This document shows positions 9,101 through 16,720 of a DNA stretch of 64,000 bases, one piece after another. This DNA comes from Gemmatimonadota bacterium (GTDB taxonomy: Bacteria > Gemmatimonadota > Gemmatimonadetes > Gemmatimonadales > Gemmatimonadaceae): contig JAIUOB010000002.1 of the NCBI GenBank assembly GCA_020161135.1, positions 434,001-498,000 of the forward strand, given 5' to 3'. How positions within the stretch are numbered: position 1 is the stretch's first letter; every line of letters starts with the position of its first letter. The translations under genes were made by a program, and so were the position numbers. The notes beneath the pieces were generated by a model. The model was not told the DNA's origin and did not search any database. It worked only from the letters and a program-made list of their open reading frames with translations.

Positions 9101-9528
9101 ATCCCGCGGAAATCGACGCGCTCGTTGCGAGTGCGCAGGCCGCCAAGGCTGCAGGGCAGCCGATCTCCTCGCTCATGCAGGAGACCGCCGCCCCCGCGCC
9201 CGCGCCCGCCGCGCGCGCCCCGCAGTTCACCGACTTCGAGCAGACCATGCTCGGCTCGACCGAGGTGCCCATCGGGGCGCTCCTCGACCTCACGCTCCCC
9301 GTGTCCATCGAGCTCGGACGCACCAGCATGACCGTGCAGGAGATCCTGCGCCTCGGTCGCGGCTCGGTCATCCAGCTCGATCGCCTGGCCGGCGAGCCGA
9401 TCGACATCTACGTCGGCGACCGCCGCTTCGCGGAAGGCGAAGTCGTGGTGCTCGGCGAACACTTCGGCGTGCGCATCACGCGCGTGCTCGCGAACCCGAG
9501 CGCCATGGGCGCCTCGGCCGCCGCCTGA
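9097..9528 (+). CDS. fliN: Flagellar motor switch protein FliN
   Basis: FliN builds the lower C-ring and docks FliH-FliI complexes. The 143-residue product has a variable Ala/Pro-rich N-terminus and the C-terminal SpoA domain with the conserved pattern VPIGALLDLTLPVSIELGRT, then ILRLGRGSVIQLDRLAGEP and a VVLGEHFGVRITRV end. Translation is coupled to fliM by a four-base overlap. The N-terminal half also has a short MNPAEIDALV segment that resembles the CheY-binding peptide of FliM; this is common in FliY-like and some FliN proteins, and its role here is unknown. Confidence 0.96.
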   Translation: MNPAEIDALVASAQAAKAAGQPISSLMQETAAPAPAPAARAPQFTDFEQTMLGSTEVPIGALLDLTLPVSIELGRTSMTVQEILRLGRGSVIQLDRLAGEPIDIYVGDRRFAEGEVVVLGEHFGVRITRVLANPSAMGASAAA

Positions 9529-9559
9529 TCCTGCCACACCTCCGCATCACCGCGTCGTC

Positions 9560-11167
9560 ATGATCGCCGTCGTCAGCATCGTCGCCGCCCTCGCCTTCGT
9601 GCTCGGGTTGGGCGCGCTGTGCCTCTGGGCGCTCAAGCGCTGGGGCGCCGGCTCGATGGGTGCACGGTCGCGTGTGCCGGTGGAGATCGTGCAGCGCCTG
9701 CCGTTGGGCCCCAAGACCGGGCTCGCCGTGGTGCGCGTGGGCGAGAAGGTGATGGCGCTGAGTGTCGGCGATGGTGGCGTGCGTCCACTGTTCGAGCTCG
9801 ACGAGGCCGACCGCCAGCGCGTGCTCGCGACGAGCGCCGTGCCGGTGTCCATGACGTCGAGCCCCGAGGCCGCCGCCGCCATCGCGGCGCTGGCACCGCC
9901 ACCGGGTGCGCCGGCCGCCGCGCAGCAGTTGGGTGCGCGCTTCGGCTCGCTGCTCGGCAAGGCGCTGCGCGGACAGCCGCTGGTGGAGATGCCCGCCGCG
10001 ACGCCCGCCATGCCGATGACCGCGATGGCCACGATGGCGCCCGCGACGCCGGCCCCCATCTCCTCGTTCGCGCCGCCGGCCATGACCGCCGTGGCGCCGT
10101 TCCGGTTCGACGAGCGCACGGAGGTGCCGCGCTTCCTCACGGCGCCGCTCACCACGTCGCGTGGTGCGCCGGCCACCTACGCGCCGACGTTCGCGACCGC
10201 CATGCGCCTGACCGCGCTGGCCGCGATGCTGTTCGTCGGCGGTGCGCCCGTGCTGCGCGCGCAGGCAGCGGGTGCGCAGGCGCCTGTCACCCAGGCGGTG
10301 CAGCAGGCCGTGACGCAGGCTGCGCAGCAACTCGCGCCCCAATCTGCGCAGCCCGCCGCACAGCAGCCCGCAGCGACGCCTAGTGCCAACGGCAAGCTCG
10401 TGCTGCGCCCGGCACCGCTCCCGCAGGGGAAGGCGCGCAGTGCGCCCACGGCCCCCACGGCGCCCACCGCCGACGGCGATGCGCTGTCGAAGGTGCTCCC
10501 CAAGATGGATGTGCAGCTCGGCGAGGGCGAAGGGGGCCTCCGCCTGAACGGCACTGTGGGCATCGTGGTCATGATGGGGCTGCTCACGCTGCTCCCCATG
10601 CTGCTGCTCATGATGACGGGGTTCACCCGCATCCTGATCGTGCTGCACTTCCTCAAGCAGGCCATGGGCACGCAGAGTGCGCCGCCGGCGCAACTGCTGG
10701 CCGCCATGGCGCTGCTGCTCACCGGCTTCGTCATGGGCCCCACGCTGGCCGAGGCGAATCGCACCGCCATCACGCCGTGGCTCGATGGCCAGATCGAGCA
10801 GGTCGACATGCTCAAGGAAGGGGTCAAGCCCTTCCGTGCGTTCATGCTCAAGCAGACGCGCGAGAGCGACCTCAAGACGTTCGTCGAACTGAGCAAGCTG
10901 CCGCGCCCCGCCACCGTGGACGACGTGCCGCTGCACGTCCTCATGAGCGCGTTCGTGGCCAGCGAGCTGCGCACCGCCTTCCAGATCGGCTTCGCGATCT
11001 ACCTGCCGTTCATCATCATCGACGCCGTCGTCGCGAGCGTGCTGATGAGCATGGGCATGTTCATGCTCCCACCGGCCATGATCTCCCTGCCGTTCAAGTT
11101 GCTACTGTTCGTGCTGGTGGACGGGTGGAGCCTGACCATCTCGAGTCTGGTGCAGAGCTTCAAGTAG
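9560..11167 (+). CDS. fliP: Fused FliO-FliP export gate protein
   Basis: One 535-residue frame holds two export-gate proteins. Residues 1-110 look like FliO: one N-terminal membrane segment and the short domain with VEIVQRLPLGPKTGLAVVRV. A long Ala/Pro-rich linker follows. At residue 215 a second signal-like stretch begins MRLTALAAMLFVGGAP and leads to FliP from about residue 320, with four membrane segments and the conserved LLPMLLLMMTGFTRILIVL and LHVLMSAFVASELRTAFQIG. No stop or frame break separates them. FliP forms the central pore with FliQ and FliR; FliO helps it assemble. Internal initiation at 10202 could still give separate FliP. The last 153 bp are duplicated at 14450-14602. Confidence 0.92.
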   Translation: MIAVVSIVAALAFVLGLGALCLWALKRWGAGSMGARSRVPVEIVQRLPLGPKTGLAVVRVGEKVMALSVGDGGVRPLFELDEADRQRVLATSAVPVSMTSSPEAAAAIAALAPPPGAPAAAQQLGARFGSLLGKALRGQPLVEMPAATPAMPMTAMATMAPATPAPISSFAPPAMTAVAPFRFDERTEVPRFLTAPLTTSRGAPATYAPTFATAMRLTALAAMLFVGGAPVLRAQAAGAQAPVTQAVQQAVTQAAQQLAPQSAQPAAQQPAATPSANGKLVLRPAPLPQGKARSAPTAPTAPTADGDALSKVLPKMDVQLGEGEGGLRLNGTVGIVVMMGLLTLLPMLLLMMTGFTRILIVLHFLKQAMGTQSAPPAQLLAAMALLLTGFVMGPTLAEANRTAITPWLDGQIEQVDMLKEGVKPFRAFMLKQTRESDLKTFVELSKLPRPATVDDVPLHVLMSAFVASELRTAFQIGFAIYLPFIIIDAVVASVLMSMGMFMLPPAMISLPFKLLLFVLVDGWSLTISSLVQSFK

Positions 11168-11172
11168 GGGGC
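11020..11172 (+). repeat. Direct repeat copy 1 (3' end of intact fliP)
   Basis: This 153-bp stretch runs from within fliP through its stop and the following ggggc. It matches 14450-14602 with five differences, at 11044, 11083, 11104, 11122 and 11147. Four are third-codon changes and one is a CTG/TTG leucine change, so both copies encode the same 48 residues. Confidence 0.95.
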
Positions 11173-11247
11173 AGTGCAAGATCGGCGTGGCCGGGTTTCT
11201 CATCGCTCCCCCTGACGCCTACACAGTGGGGGTTACTCGCCGACGGC

Positions 11248-11276
11248 GCGGCCTGTGGAGAGTATCCGCAGGCCGC
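11248..11276 (-). terminator. Hairpin after the cysteine-rich peptide gene
   Basis: The arms gcggcctg and caggccgc form an 8-bp stem with a 13-base loop, just past the stop of the last gene of the minus-strand cassette operon. No clear U-run follows. The same hairpin could also serve the + strand after fliP. Confidence 0.45.
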
Positions 11277-11288
11277 GACGTCGTGCGC

Positions 11289-11555
11289 TCACGTCTCCTG
11301 ACCACACGTGAGCAGGTTTGGCGCGAGAAGGTTGTGGCAGTAGTAGTAGCTCGTGGAGCACCCGATTGCATGGCAGCTGCTTCCGCCGACCTCGTTACAG
11401 GCTGCCTCGTCCTGGATTCCGCACGACCATGTACAGACCGACGAACATGCGGCATCAATCTCCGCCGCCGCAGCCGGCGTGCTGAAGTAGGCAGCACTGG
11501 AGACGCAGAGCCCGACAGCGGCGCGAGTGGTCGACTTCCGTAGTACGTGGAACAT
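11289..11555 (-). CDS. Secreted cysteine-rich peptide precursor
   Basis: An 88-residue product with a basic N-terminus, a hydrophobic core and a signal peptidase I-like site near STPAAAAE, leaving a mature peptide of roughly 55 residues with eight cysteines. The even number and spacing suggest four disulfides. I do not recognise a named family. The ATG at 11555 follows a GAGG ribosome site that overlaps the stop of the thioredoxin gene, so the two are tightly coupled. Its neighbours, a DsbA-like oxidoreductase and a secreted beta-propeller, suggest that it is oxidised after export. It could be a signalling, adhesive or toxic peptide; the sequence does not decide. Confidence 0.7.
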   Translation of the reverse strand: MFHVLRKSTTRAAVGLCVSSAAYFSTPAAAAEIDAACSSVCTWSCGIQDEAACNEVGGSSCHAIGCSTSYYYCHNLLAPNLLTCGQET

Positions 11556-11559
11556 CGCG

Positions 11560-12234
11560 TTACCTCACTGATTTGGGTGACCTGCCTTGAACTGCCGCCG
11601 ACACCGCCTTTTCGACGAGCTCAGGCGATGAGGGATCCAGCCTCCAACCGTTGACGAGCACGGTTGGCGTTGAGCCGATCTTCAGCTCCGCAGCCTGCTG
11701 CACGCCTGCTTCGATCAGAGCAAGCGACCCGTCAGAGGCCATGCAGGATGCGAACTGCATGGTGTCTCGCAAACCCGAGCGCATGGCGAACTGGGACCAT
11801 GACCACGCGCCGAGCGAGTCTTGCGCAGCGTAGAGCTCACGGTGCATCGGCGCGGCGTATCCGCCGCGCAGCGCACACTCAAATGCGAACGCTGCCGGCC
11901 GCGCGAACTTGTGTTGGGAGATCGGCAGATGAATGATCTGCCGGGCAAGTCGACCTGGAAATCGAGCCTCGAGTGTGCTGAGGACTGAGTCCATGCGACG
12001 GCAGTAAGGGCACTCGAAGTCCGTAAACACGGCAACGGTGACGGACTTGTTCTGCGGACCAATTGGTCTTCCCGCGTGCGCCAAGCGCTTTCGCCAGTCC
12101 GCCACGTATTCGACGCGCGCCGGACTTTGGGCTGGTGCGGAGAATCGTCGCTCGACCATCAGGGCGACGACGCCCAGCGTGGCGACGGTCAGGACAATTG
12201 AGACGGCGCGATCAACTTTCGAAGCGGTCGACAA
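11560..12234 (-). CDS. Membrane-anchored DsbA-like thioredoxin-fold protein
   Basis: A 224-residue protein with one N-terminal membrane anchor (about residues 9-29) and an exported thioredoxin fold of the DsbA type. The redox motif FECPYC and the cis-proline segment GSTPTVLVNG are both present, so an active disulfide oxidoreductase or isomerase is likely. The start is a TTG at 12234, chosen because the ribosome site AGGAG lies five bases before it; a longer frame begins at a TTG at 12285 that overlaps the stop of the preceding gene. It sits between the beta-propeller and cysteine-rich peptide genes, and the latter is its plausible substrate. Confidence 0.85.
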   Translation of the reverse strand: MSTASKVDRAVSIVLTVATLGVVALMVERRFSAPAQSPARVEYVADWRKRLAHAGRPIGPQNKSVTVAVFTDFECPYCRRMDSVLSTLEARFPGRLARQIIHLPISQHKFARPAAFAFECALRGGYAAPMHRELYAAQDSLGAWSWSQFAMRSGLRDTMQFASCMASDGSLALIEAGVQQAAELKIGSTPTVLVNGWRLDPSSPELVEKAVSAAVQGRSPKSVR

Positions 12235-12281
12235 TGGTACTCCTGTCAAGGTTATTCGGAGTCTGACCGATGCGGTCAGGG

Positions 12282-13538
12282 TCAACCCCGGGCCGGGGCG
12301 GGGGCAGTCGAAATGCGGAAGTAGGAGATCACGATCGATCCGTCACCATCAGCGTGCGCAATGCCGAAATAGTCTTGGCCAACGTCAATGAGTCGAGCCC
12401 GAGACAGTGAGGGTAGCTTGGCAATGTCAACGCGACCCAGCAGCATGCCGTCTTTGCCGAATACTGTCCAAGACGTCTCACTCTGGAAGTCAGCCACCCA
12501 TACCCGGCCCAACGGATCGACGCGCACCGCGGAATGCGCAGGCCAGCGCGACGGAAAGCCGCGGGAAGTAAGCCGCTGCACCAAGCCGTCCCGCTCAGCT
12601 TGCGTCGCGCGACTTGGAACAGCTAGCTCGACATTCTCGCGCGCTTCAGCCATCGAGATCTCGAGAGGCAGTCGAGCGAGCCGAGTTATCTGCCGCACGG
12701 AGCCGTTCGGTCTTACCCAACGCAGCTCATACGTGAGCCCGCTGCACACAAGGACAGCGCCCTCGAGAGGGATAATCGACGGAGAACGCCCGATGAGCCC
12801 ACGTATGTCCGGCCCAGGCACTAGCCCCAGATCGCGCACGACCGAGCCGTCGGGTCGAATCAGTCTCGTCGGCAGAACCGCTGCGCCTCCTCGCCTGTCG
12901 CTTGACGACTCCGTCGCGGAAGGTGACTGGAGTACGAAGTACCCGTTCCGATCACACGACCCAGGAACCTGTCGTCCCTGCGGCCGCCCGTATGCCCTTG
13001 CGAACCGACCCGCAGAATCCCATAGGCTCACAGCACCAGAGTAGTCGAACACGAGAATTGTGTCACCGAGCTTCCTGCAGATCTCCCGGGTACGCGTGAA
13101 CTCCCCTGGACCACGTCCGTGGCGGCCCACCGCGCGCACGAGCGTTCCGTTGGCACGGAAGAACTTCAACTGCGTTCGATCGTTCACAACCACCGTGCCG
13201 TTGCCAAGCAGCAAGGCGCTCACCATCGAGTGCGAGGGATCGATTTCCTCATCGACATGCGACCGCTGCCCCCCAATGCGAATGAACGGTGTCGATGCCA
13301 CGACAAAAGCGGCAGGGACTCCCCGTAGCGTGTAGCGGAACGGATCTGCGAACTTCGGGGTGACTGGTGACGGTGGCGGCATGAGGTCGTACTCGACGAT
13401 GCGCACCCCCAAGCTATCGACCACTCTCGGCCGCGGCAGCTGAGCGTACCCGGCAGTTGCTGAAGAGCTCAGACCCCAAGACGCTATGCTCGCTTGCGCG
13501 ATTGTGAGCGCAGCAATCAACCACTTTGCGGTTCGCAT
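12282..13538 (-). CDS. Secreted 6-bladed beta-propeller protein (cassette copy)
   Basis: A 418-residue exported protein with a signal peptide (about residues 1-32) and repeated blade-like segments such as GNGTVVVNDRTQLKFFRANG and VDPLGRVWVADFQSE, characteristic of NHL/6-bladed beta-propellers. It has no lipobox. It is a paralogue of the product of 26382-27605: both have DSLGVR(I/V)VEY after the signal peptide, VVVNDR, LKFF and a GRGPGEF-like turn. The ATG at 13538 follows a GGAGA site; an in-frame ATG at 13568 is less likely. It is the first gene of the cassette operon. Such propellers usually bind ligands or partners; no catalytic motif is visible. Confidence 0.85.
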   Translation of the reverse strand: MRTAKWLIAALTIAQASIASWGLSSSATAGYAQLPRPRVVDSLGVRIVEYDLMPPPSPVTPKFADPFRYTLRGVPAAFVVASTPFIRIGGQRSHVDEEIDPSHSMVSALLLGNGTVVVNDRTQLKFFRANGTLVRAVGRHGRGPGEFTRTREICRKLGDTILVFDYSGAVSLWDSAGRFARAYGRPQGRQVPGSCDRNGYFVLQSPSATESSSDRRGGAAVLPTRLIRPDGSVVRDLGLVPGPDIRGLIGRSPSIIPLEGAVLVCSGLTYELRWVRPNGSVRQITRLARLPLEISMAEARENVELAVPSRATQAERDGLVQRLTSRGFPSRWPAHSAVRVDPLGRVWVADFQSETSWTVFGKDGMLLGRVDIAKLPSLSRARLIDVGQDYFGIAHADGDGSIVISYFRISTAPAPARG

Positions 13539-13759
13539 GGAGAGATCTCCTATGGATGACTGACGCACGAGAAAAGCCTGCCTGCGACCGGTTCACCCGT
13601 TTACACGGTACAGCACGTGCTGTGACCGGAACAGTGTCAGTTTGGTCGCGACGCAGTCGATGGTTGCGTGCGATTCGCGTGCTTGCCCCCCCCCCCCGCG
13701 TTCGCGCTACCCTTCTGCGCTGCAAGCTCTGCGCAGTCGAACAGCAGCCGGAGTGCAAT
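13539..13759. promoter_or_regulatory. Divergent control region with a 12-C tract
   Basis: This 221-bp region separates the minus-strand operon from the plus-strand regulator gene and must hold both promoters. A run of twelve C (13686-13697) lies 62 bp before the regulator ATG. Runs of this length are prone to slippage and could change promoter spacing, or the reading frame of an N-terminally extended product, because the regulator frame is open upstream to 13526. The variable-expression idea is inference. Confidence 0.45.
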
Positions 13760-14431
13760 ATGTTTGTGATCTTGGATACTCGCGGACAGGCGCCGATCCC
13801 TTATCTCCGCCGGAGGGACTGCGCCGTCATAGACGATCCGTCAGTCTTGCCCTCCCGTCTGTGCGATCTGACGATGCGGGCTATTGTGAAGGTGGTGCGC
13901 GGTGCGCCTGGTCTCCACATTGCAGAGGTTACACCGCTGCCCTGTGTCGTGATCTCTCGACCATACATCAGCGCGGCGTTGCCCGACGAGGCGAGAGCAC
14001 TGAGAGAAGCTCTCAGTCTCGCGTACTGCAGCCATTGCCACACGCTGCTCTCGACGCTCTTGGGGGTGTGCCCCTCGTGGCGTGCCTGCCTTGAGGCGGT
14101 CTTTGTTAGGCGCGTCGCAACACTCGGCGCGCTTCGTCAAGTCGCGGCTCGCGATGCGTGCTCACTCCATCGGGGCGTCCCGCGCGTGCTCCTACGAGTT
14201 CGCACTGTCTTGGACGTCGTGAGTCGCATGCGGATTGGATGCACACTCGACGTGGCCGCAGTCGAGGCGCGCACCACCCTGCGGTCGATCCGACGGTGGA
14301 AGGTCTCAGTCGACCATCGATTGCCTCAACCGTTCGCCGGCCTGTCGCCGCGCCAGTACGTTCAAGAGGCAGCGCACGAGTTGCTCCGGCGAGACGCGCT
14401 ATCGCGCCACTGCTGCGACCTACCAGCGTGA
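13760..14431 (+). CDS. Putative AraC-like DNA-binding regulator of the cassette
   Basis: A 223-residue soluble protein that I cannot place in a named family by its first 140 residues. The C-terminal part resembles the second helix-turn-helix of AraC-type regulators: [19 protein letters not shown] followed by [16 protein letters not shown]. It is unusually rich in Cys and Arg (for example CSHCH near residue 90), which could mean metal or redox sensing, though this is only a guess. The ATG at 13760 has a CGGAG site six bases upstream; the open frame extends back to 13526 through the C-run. Divergent placement next to the three-gene operon suggests that it controls it. Confidence 0.55.
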   Translation: MFVILDTRGQAPIPYLRRRDCAVIDDPSVLPSRLCDLTMRAIVKVVRGAPGLHIAEVTPLPCVVISRPYISAALPDEARALREALSLAYCSHCHTLLSTLLGVCPSWRACLEAVFVRRVATLGALRQVAARDACSLHRGVPRVLLRVRTVLDVVSRMRIGCTLDVAAVEARTTLRSIRRWKVSVDHRLPQPFAGLSPRQYVQEAAHELLRRDALSRHCCDLPA

Positions 14432-14449
14432 TTGTCTCCTTGTCGCCTG

Positions 14450-14602
14450 CGACGCCGTCGTCGCGAGCGTGCTCATGAGCATGGGCATGTTCATGCTCCC
14501 ACCGGCCATGATTTCCCTGCCGTTCAAGTTGCTGCTGTTCGTGCTGGTGGATGGGTGGAGCCTGACCATCTCGAGTTTGGTGCAGAGCTTCAAGTAGGGG
14601 GC
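14450..14602 (+). pseudogene. Direct repeat copy 2: orphan 3' end of fliP
   Basis: A 153-bp copy of the fliP end including the stop codon (14595-14597). It would encode the same residues as the real C-terminus but has no fliP upstream; the in-frame sequence before it is unrelated. It differs from copy 1 at 14474, 14513, 14534, 14552 and 14577. It most likely represents the chromosome's original fliP end displaced by the insertion. Confidence 0.85.
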
Positions 14603-14607
14603 GGAAC

Positions 14608-15681
14608 CTACCGCCGCACCATCACCACATCCAGCAACTGCTGCCGGACCGCGTCGGCCTTCCCGGCCTTCGTGAGCGCGGCCCACAGACGCTCGACGGT
14701 CTCTGCGTCCACGAGCCCGGCGGGTGAGCCCCCCACGCGTGGTGTGCCCATGCGCTCGCTCGCGCGGAAGGCGTCCACCGCCGTCACCACATCGGCGGTG
14801 AACAGGTTCGCGTCGGGCATACGCTGCGTGAGCGTCTCGCCAGCCTTGTAGAAGCCGAGCGCGTTGAGCATGACCTTGAGCTGGTACACGTCGGCGCCCG
14901 AGAACTGCTGCAGCGTGCGATAGCCGAGCGTCTGCGACACGGCGTTGTAGATGCGGCGCATCTCGCTCACCGGGCTCTCGTGCTCGCACACGTTGATGTT
15001 CACGGTCTGTCCGTCGGTGCGGCGTGACATGCCGGGGCGCGCGTCCGCGACCACCACCGCAGCCGACGTGCGCAGTCCGTGTCGCTTGTCCCCGCCCAGC
15101 ACGTAGCCAGCGTCGATGGCATCGATGAGCCGATCGGCCAGATGCCGCGGCGTCCCCTCGCTGGCCTCGAAGCTCTTGGCGACTGCCTCGATGACTTCGG
15201 GGCCGACGAGGATGTTGCCCTGCGTGACGTAGTTGCGCCCAGCGCGATGCCCGGCCCACGCGTTGGGCCCGGTGCCGGTGTGCTGCGCGCTGCGTCCGTC
15301 GATGGCAATCACGCCCACCTGCCGCTGCTGGAAGCCACTGTCGGCGGCCAGCAGCCGCTTGAGTGCCGCATCCGGTGCCTCGCCCTTGGCCAGCGCATCG
15401 AGCAGCTCGGTGCCGTACTCGGTGCGCGTGCTGGCCTGCGTGGCCACCGCGCCCACGCCCTTCCGCACCCACGGCACACCGTTGCCCACGCACGGCACCC
15501 GCGTCGTGACCGCCACGCCCACTTCACCCGTGCGCGGATCGATGGCGGCAATGGAGAACGTGTGGAACACGAGCCCGTCGCGCCACGCGGCGGGTTCCTG
15601 TGCGCCGGCAACGGACACGGGCATCGCAAGGCCCAGCATGAGACATCCCGTTGCCGCCCGCATCATCGCACGACCGCGCAT
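14608..15681 (-). CDS. DUF1028 Ntn-hydrolase-like exported protein with C-terminal peptidoglycan-binding-like domain
   Basis: A 357-residue protein. After a signal peptide that ends near AGAQEPAA, residues 35-235 form the DUF1028 domain: FHTFSIAAIDPRTGEVGVA, then the VGAVATQA and YVTQGNIL segments. This family has the Ntn-hydrolase fold, but its reaction is not established. The last 110 residues (YQLKVMLNALGFYKAG) resemble a PG_binding_1 fold, as in some longer members. It converges on the cassette repeat and is divergent from the ATPase gene at 15747. It has no known flagellar role and is probably an intruder between fliP and fliQ. In-frame ATGs at 15666 and 15663 are alternative starts. Confidence 0.8.
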   Translation of the reverse strand: MRGRAMMRAATGCLMLGLAMPVSVAGAQEPAAWRDGLVFHTFSIAAIDPRTGEVGVAVTTRVPCVGNGVPWVRKGVGAVATQASTRTEYGTELLDALAKGEAPDAALKRLLAADSGFQQRQVGVIAIDGRSAQHTGTGPNAWAGHRAGRNYVTQGNILVGPEVIEAVAKSFEASEGTPRHLADRLIDAIDAGYVLGGDKRHGLRTSAAVVVADARPGMSRRTDGQTVNINVCEHESPVSEMRRIYNAVSQTLGYRTLQQFSGADVYQLKVMLNALGFYKAGETLTQRMPDANLFTADVVTAVDAFRASERMGTPRVGGSPAGLVDAETVERLWAALTKAGKADAVRQQLLDVVMVRR

Positions 15682-15746
15682 CCCGGCTCTCCGTGTGGAT
15701 ACCCGCGTGAATACTATTGAAGACCTCCGACGCCTGACCGCCTACG

Positions 15747-16643
15747 ATGTCGCCTCGATCGCCACGCCGCAAACCGGCGTCACCGCACACCGCCGACGCA
15801 CGGCCGGCGCCGCCGGCGCAGCACCCACAGCCTCGGCTGCTCTCCGTGCGCAACAAGCGTCCATCGTGGGCCGACGTGACGCGCTTCCCGTTCTGCGTCC
15901 CCGCCATCGCGTCGCTCGACACGCTCGACCTCGATGCCCCGGTGGTGTGCTTCGTGGGGGAGAACGGCTCGGGAAAGAGCACCCTGCTCGAGGCCATCGC
16001 CATCGCGGCGTCGCTGCCCAGCGCAGGCGGTGTCGGCCGCGCCCTGGACGATCCCACGCTCGCCGATCAGCGGTCGCTGGCCAGCGCGCTCCGGTTGTCA
16101 TGGCGCACGCGGAGCACCCGCGGGCTGTTCTTGCGCGCGGAGGACTTCTTCAACTTCCAGCTGCGGGTGGCCCAGGAGCGCGCCGAGTTCCTCGCGAATC
16201 TCGCGCGTCTGCAGGTGGAGTACGCCGATCGTTCGCTGCAGGCCAAGGCGTTGGCCATGGGCCCCGCGCAGGCGAGCCTGTCCGCCCTGGAGCGTCGCTA
16301 TGGCGCCGACCCCGACGCGCGCTCCCACGGCGAGGCGTTCCTCAACTTCTTCCAGGAACGGCTGGTGCCCGGTGGCCTGTACCTGCTCGACGAGCCGGAG
16401 GCCGCGCTCTCACCGCAGCGCCAGCTCACCCTGCTGGCGATGATGCTCGACCTGGTCCGCGAGGGTGCGCAGTTCATCCTCGCCACGCACTCGCCACTCC
16501 TGCTCGCCTACCCCGAGGCGCGTCTCTACTCGTTCGACGAGGCGACCATCGAGCGCGTCGCCTGGGACGACACCGAGCACGTGCGCATCACCCGCGACTT
16601 CCTCGCCGACCCGGAGCGGTATCTCCGGCAGTTGCGCGGCTAG
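15747..16643 (+). CDS. ABC-type ATPase of the AAA_21/COG3910 type
   Basis: A 298-residue soluble ATPase of the predicted family that resembles the head domain of RecF/SMC proteins. The Walker A is GENGSGKST (about residues 71-79), the signature region is replaced by SHGEAFLNFF, and the Walker B is GLYLLDEPEAALSP, followed by the switch histidine segment FILATHSPLLLA. The first 40 residues are Pro/Arg-rich and may be mis-assigned, because a later start would still keep the whole domain. It stands alone on the + strand, divergent from the DUF1028 gene. Members occur in defence and housekeeping contexts; no partner nuclease is adjacent. Confidence 0.85.
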   Translation: MSPRSPRRKPASPHTADARPAPPAQHPQPRLLSVRNKRPSWADVTRFPFCVPAIASLDTLDLDAPVVCFVGENGSGKSTLLEAIAIAASLPSAGGVGRALDDPTLADQRSLASALRLSWRTRSTRGLFLRAEDFFNFQLRVAQERAEFLANLARLQVEYADRSLQAKALAMGPAQASLSALERRYGADPDARSHGEAFLNFFQERLVPGGLYLLDEPEAALSPQRQLTLLAMMLDLVREGAQFILATHSPLLLAYPEARLYSFDEATIERVAWDDTEHVRITRDFLADPERYLRQLRG

Positions 16644-16670
16644 TCTCGCCCCGTCGCACGCGGCGGTTCC

Positions 16671-16702
16671 CTTCGCGCCTTCGCGCCTTCGCGCCTTCGC
16701 GT
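16671..16702. repeat. Four tandem copies of an 8-bp unit
   Basis: The unit cttcgcgc occurs four times head to tail, the last copy ending in t, in the short gap between two convergent ATPase genes. Its function is unknown; it may simply be a slippage product. Confidence 0.8.
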
Positions 16703-16720
16703 GCAGCAGTTCTCGCCGCG

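Larger units (their letters stand above)
11020..14602. mobile_element. Cassette inserted at the 3' end of fliP, bounded by 153-bp repeats
   Basis: The direct repeats lie 3430 bp apart and enclose four genes with visibly lower GC than the flagellar genes around them (about half GC in some 60-base lines of the beta-propeller gene). The arrangement is what is left when a circular or donor DNA carrying its own fliP 3' end joins the chromosome at that site: fliP stays intact while one copy is pushed to the far end. No integrase, transposase or terminal inverted repeat was seen, so integration could have used an enzyme supplied elsewhere or simple homologous recombination. The mobile origin is an inference; the repeats are directly visible. 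Confidence 0.7.

Noticed and set aside
13642..14094. A 150-residue frame overlapping the cassette regulator
   Set aside because: It lies in another phase of the regulator gene, has no ribosome site and no recognisable pattern.
11173..14449. Transposon or integron in the fliP cassette
   Set aside because: No transposase, tyrosine or serine recombinase, terminal inverted repeat or attC-like site is visible. The boundaries are long direct repeats of fliP instead.
14450..14602. Assembly duplication of the fliP end
   Set aside because: The copies differ at five separate positions and have unrelated sequence on both sides, which an assembly error would not produce easily.
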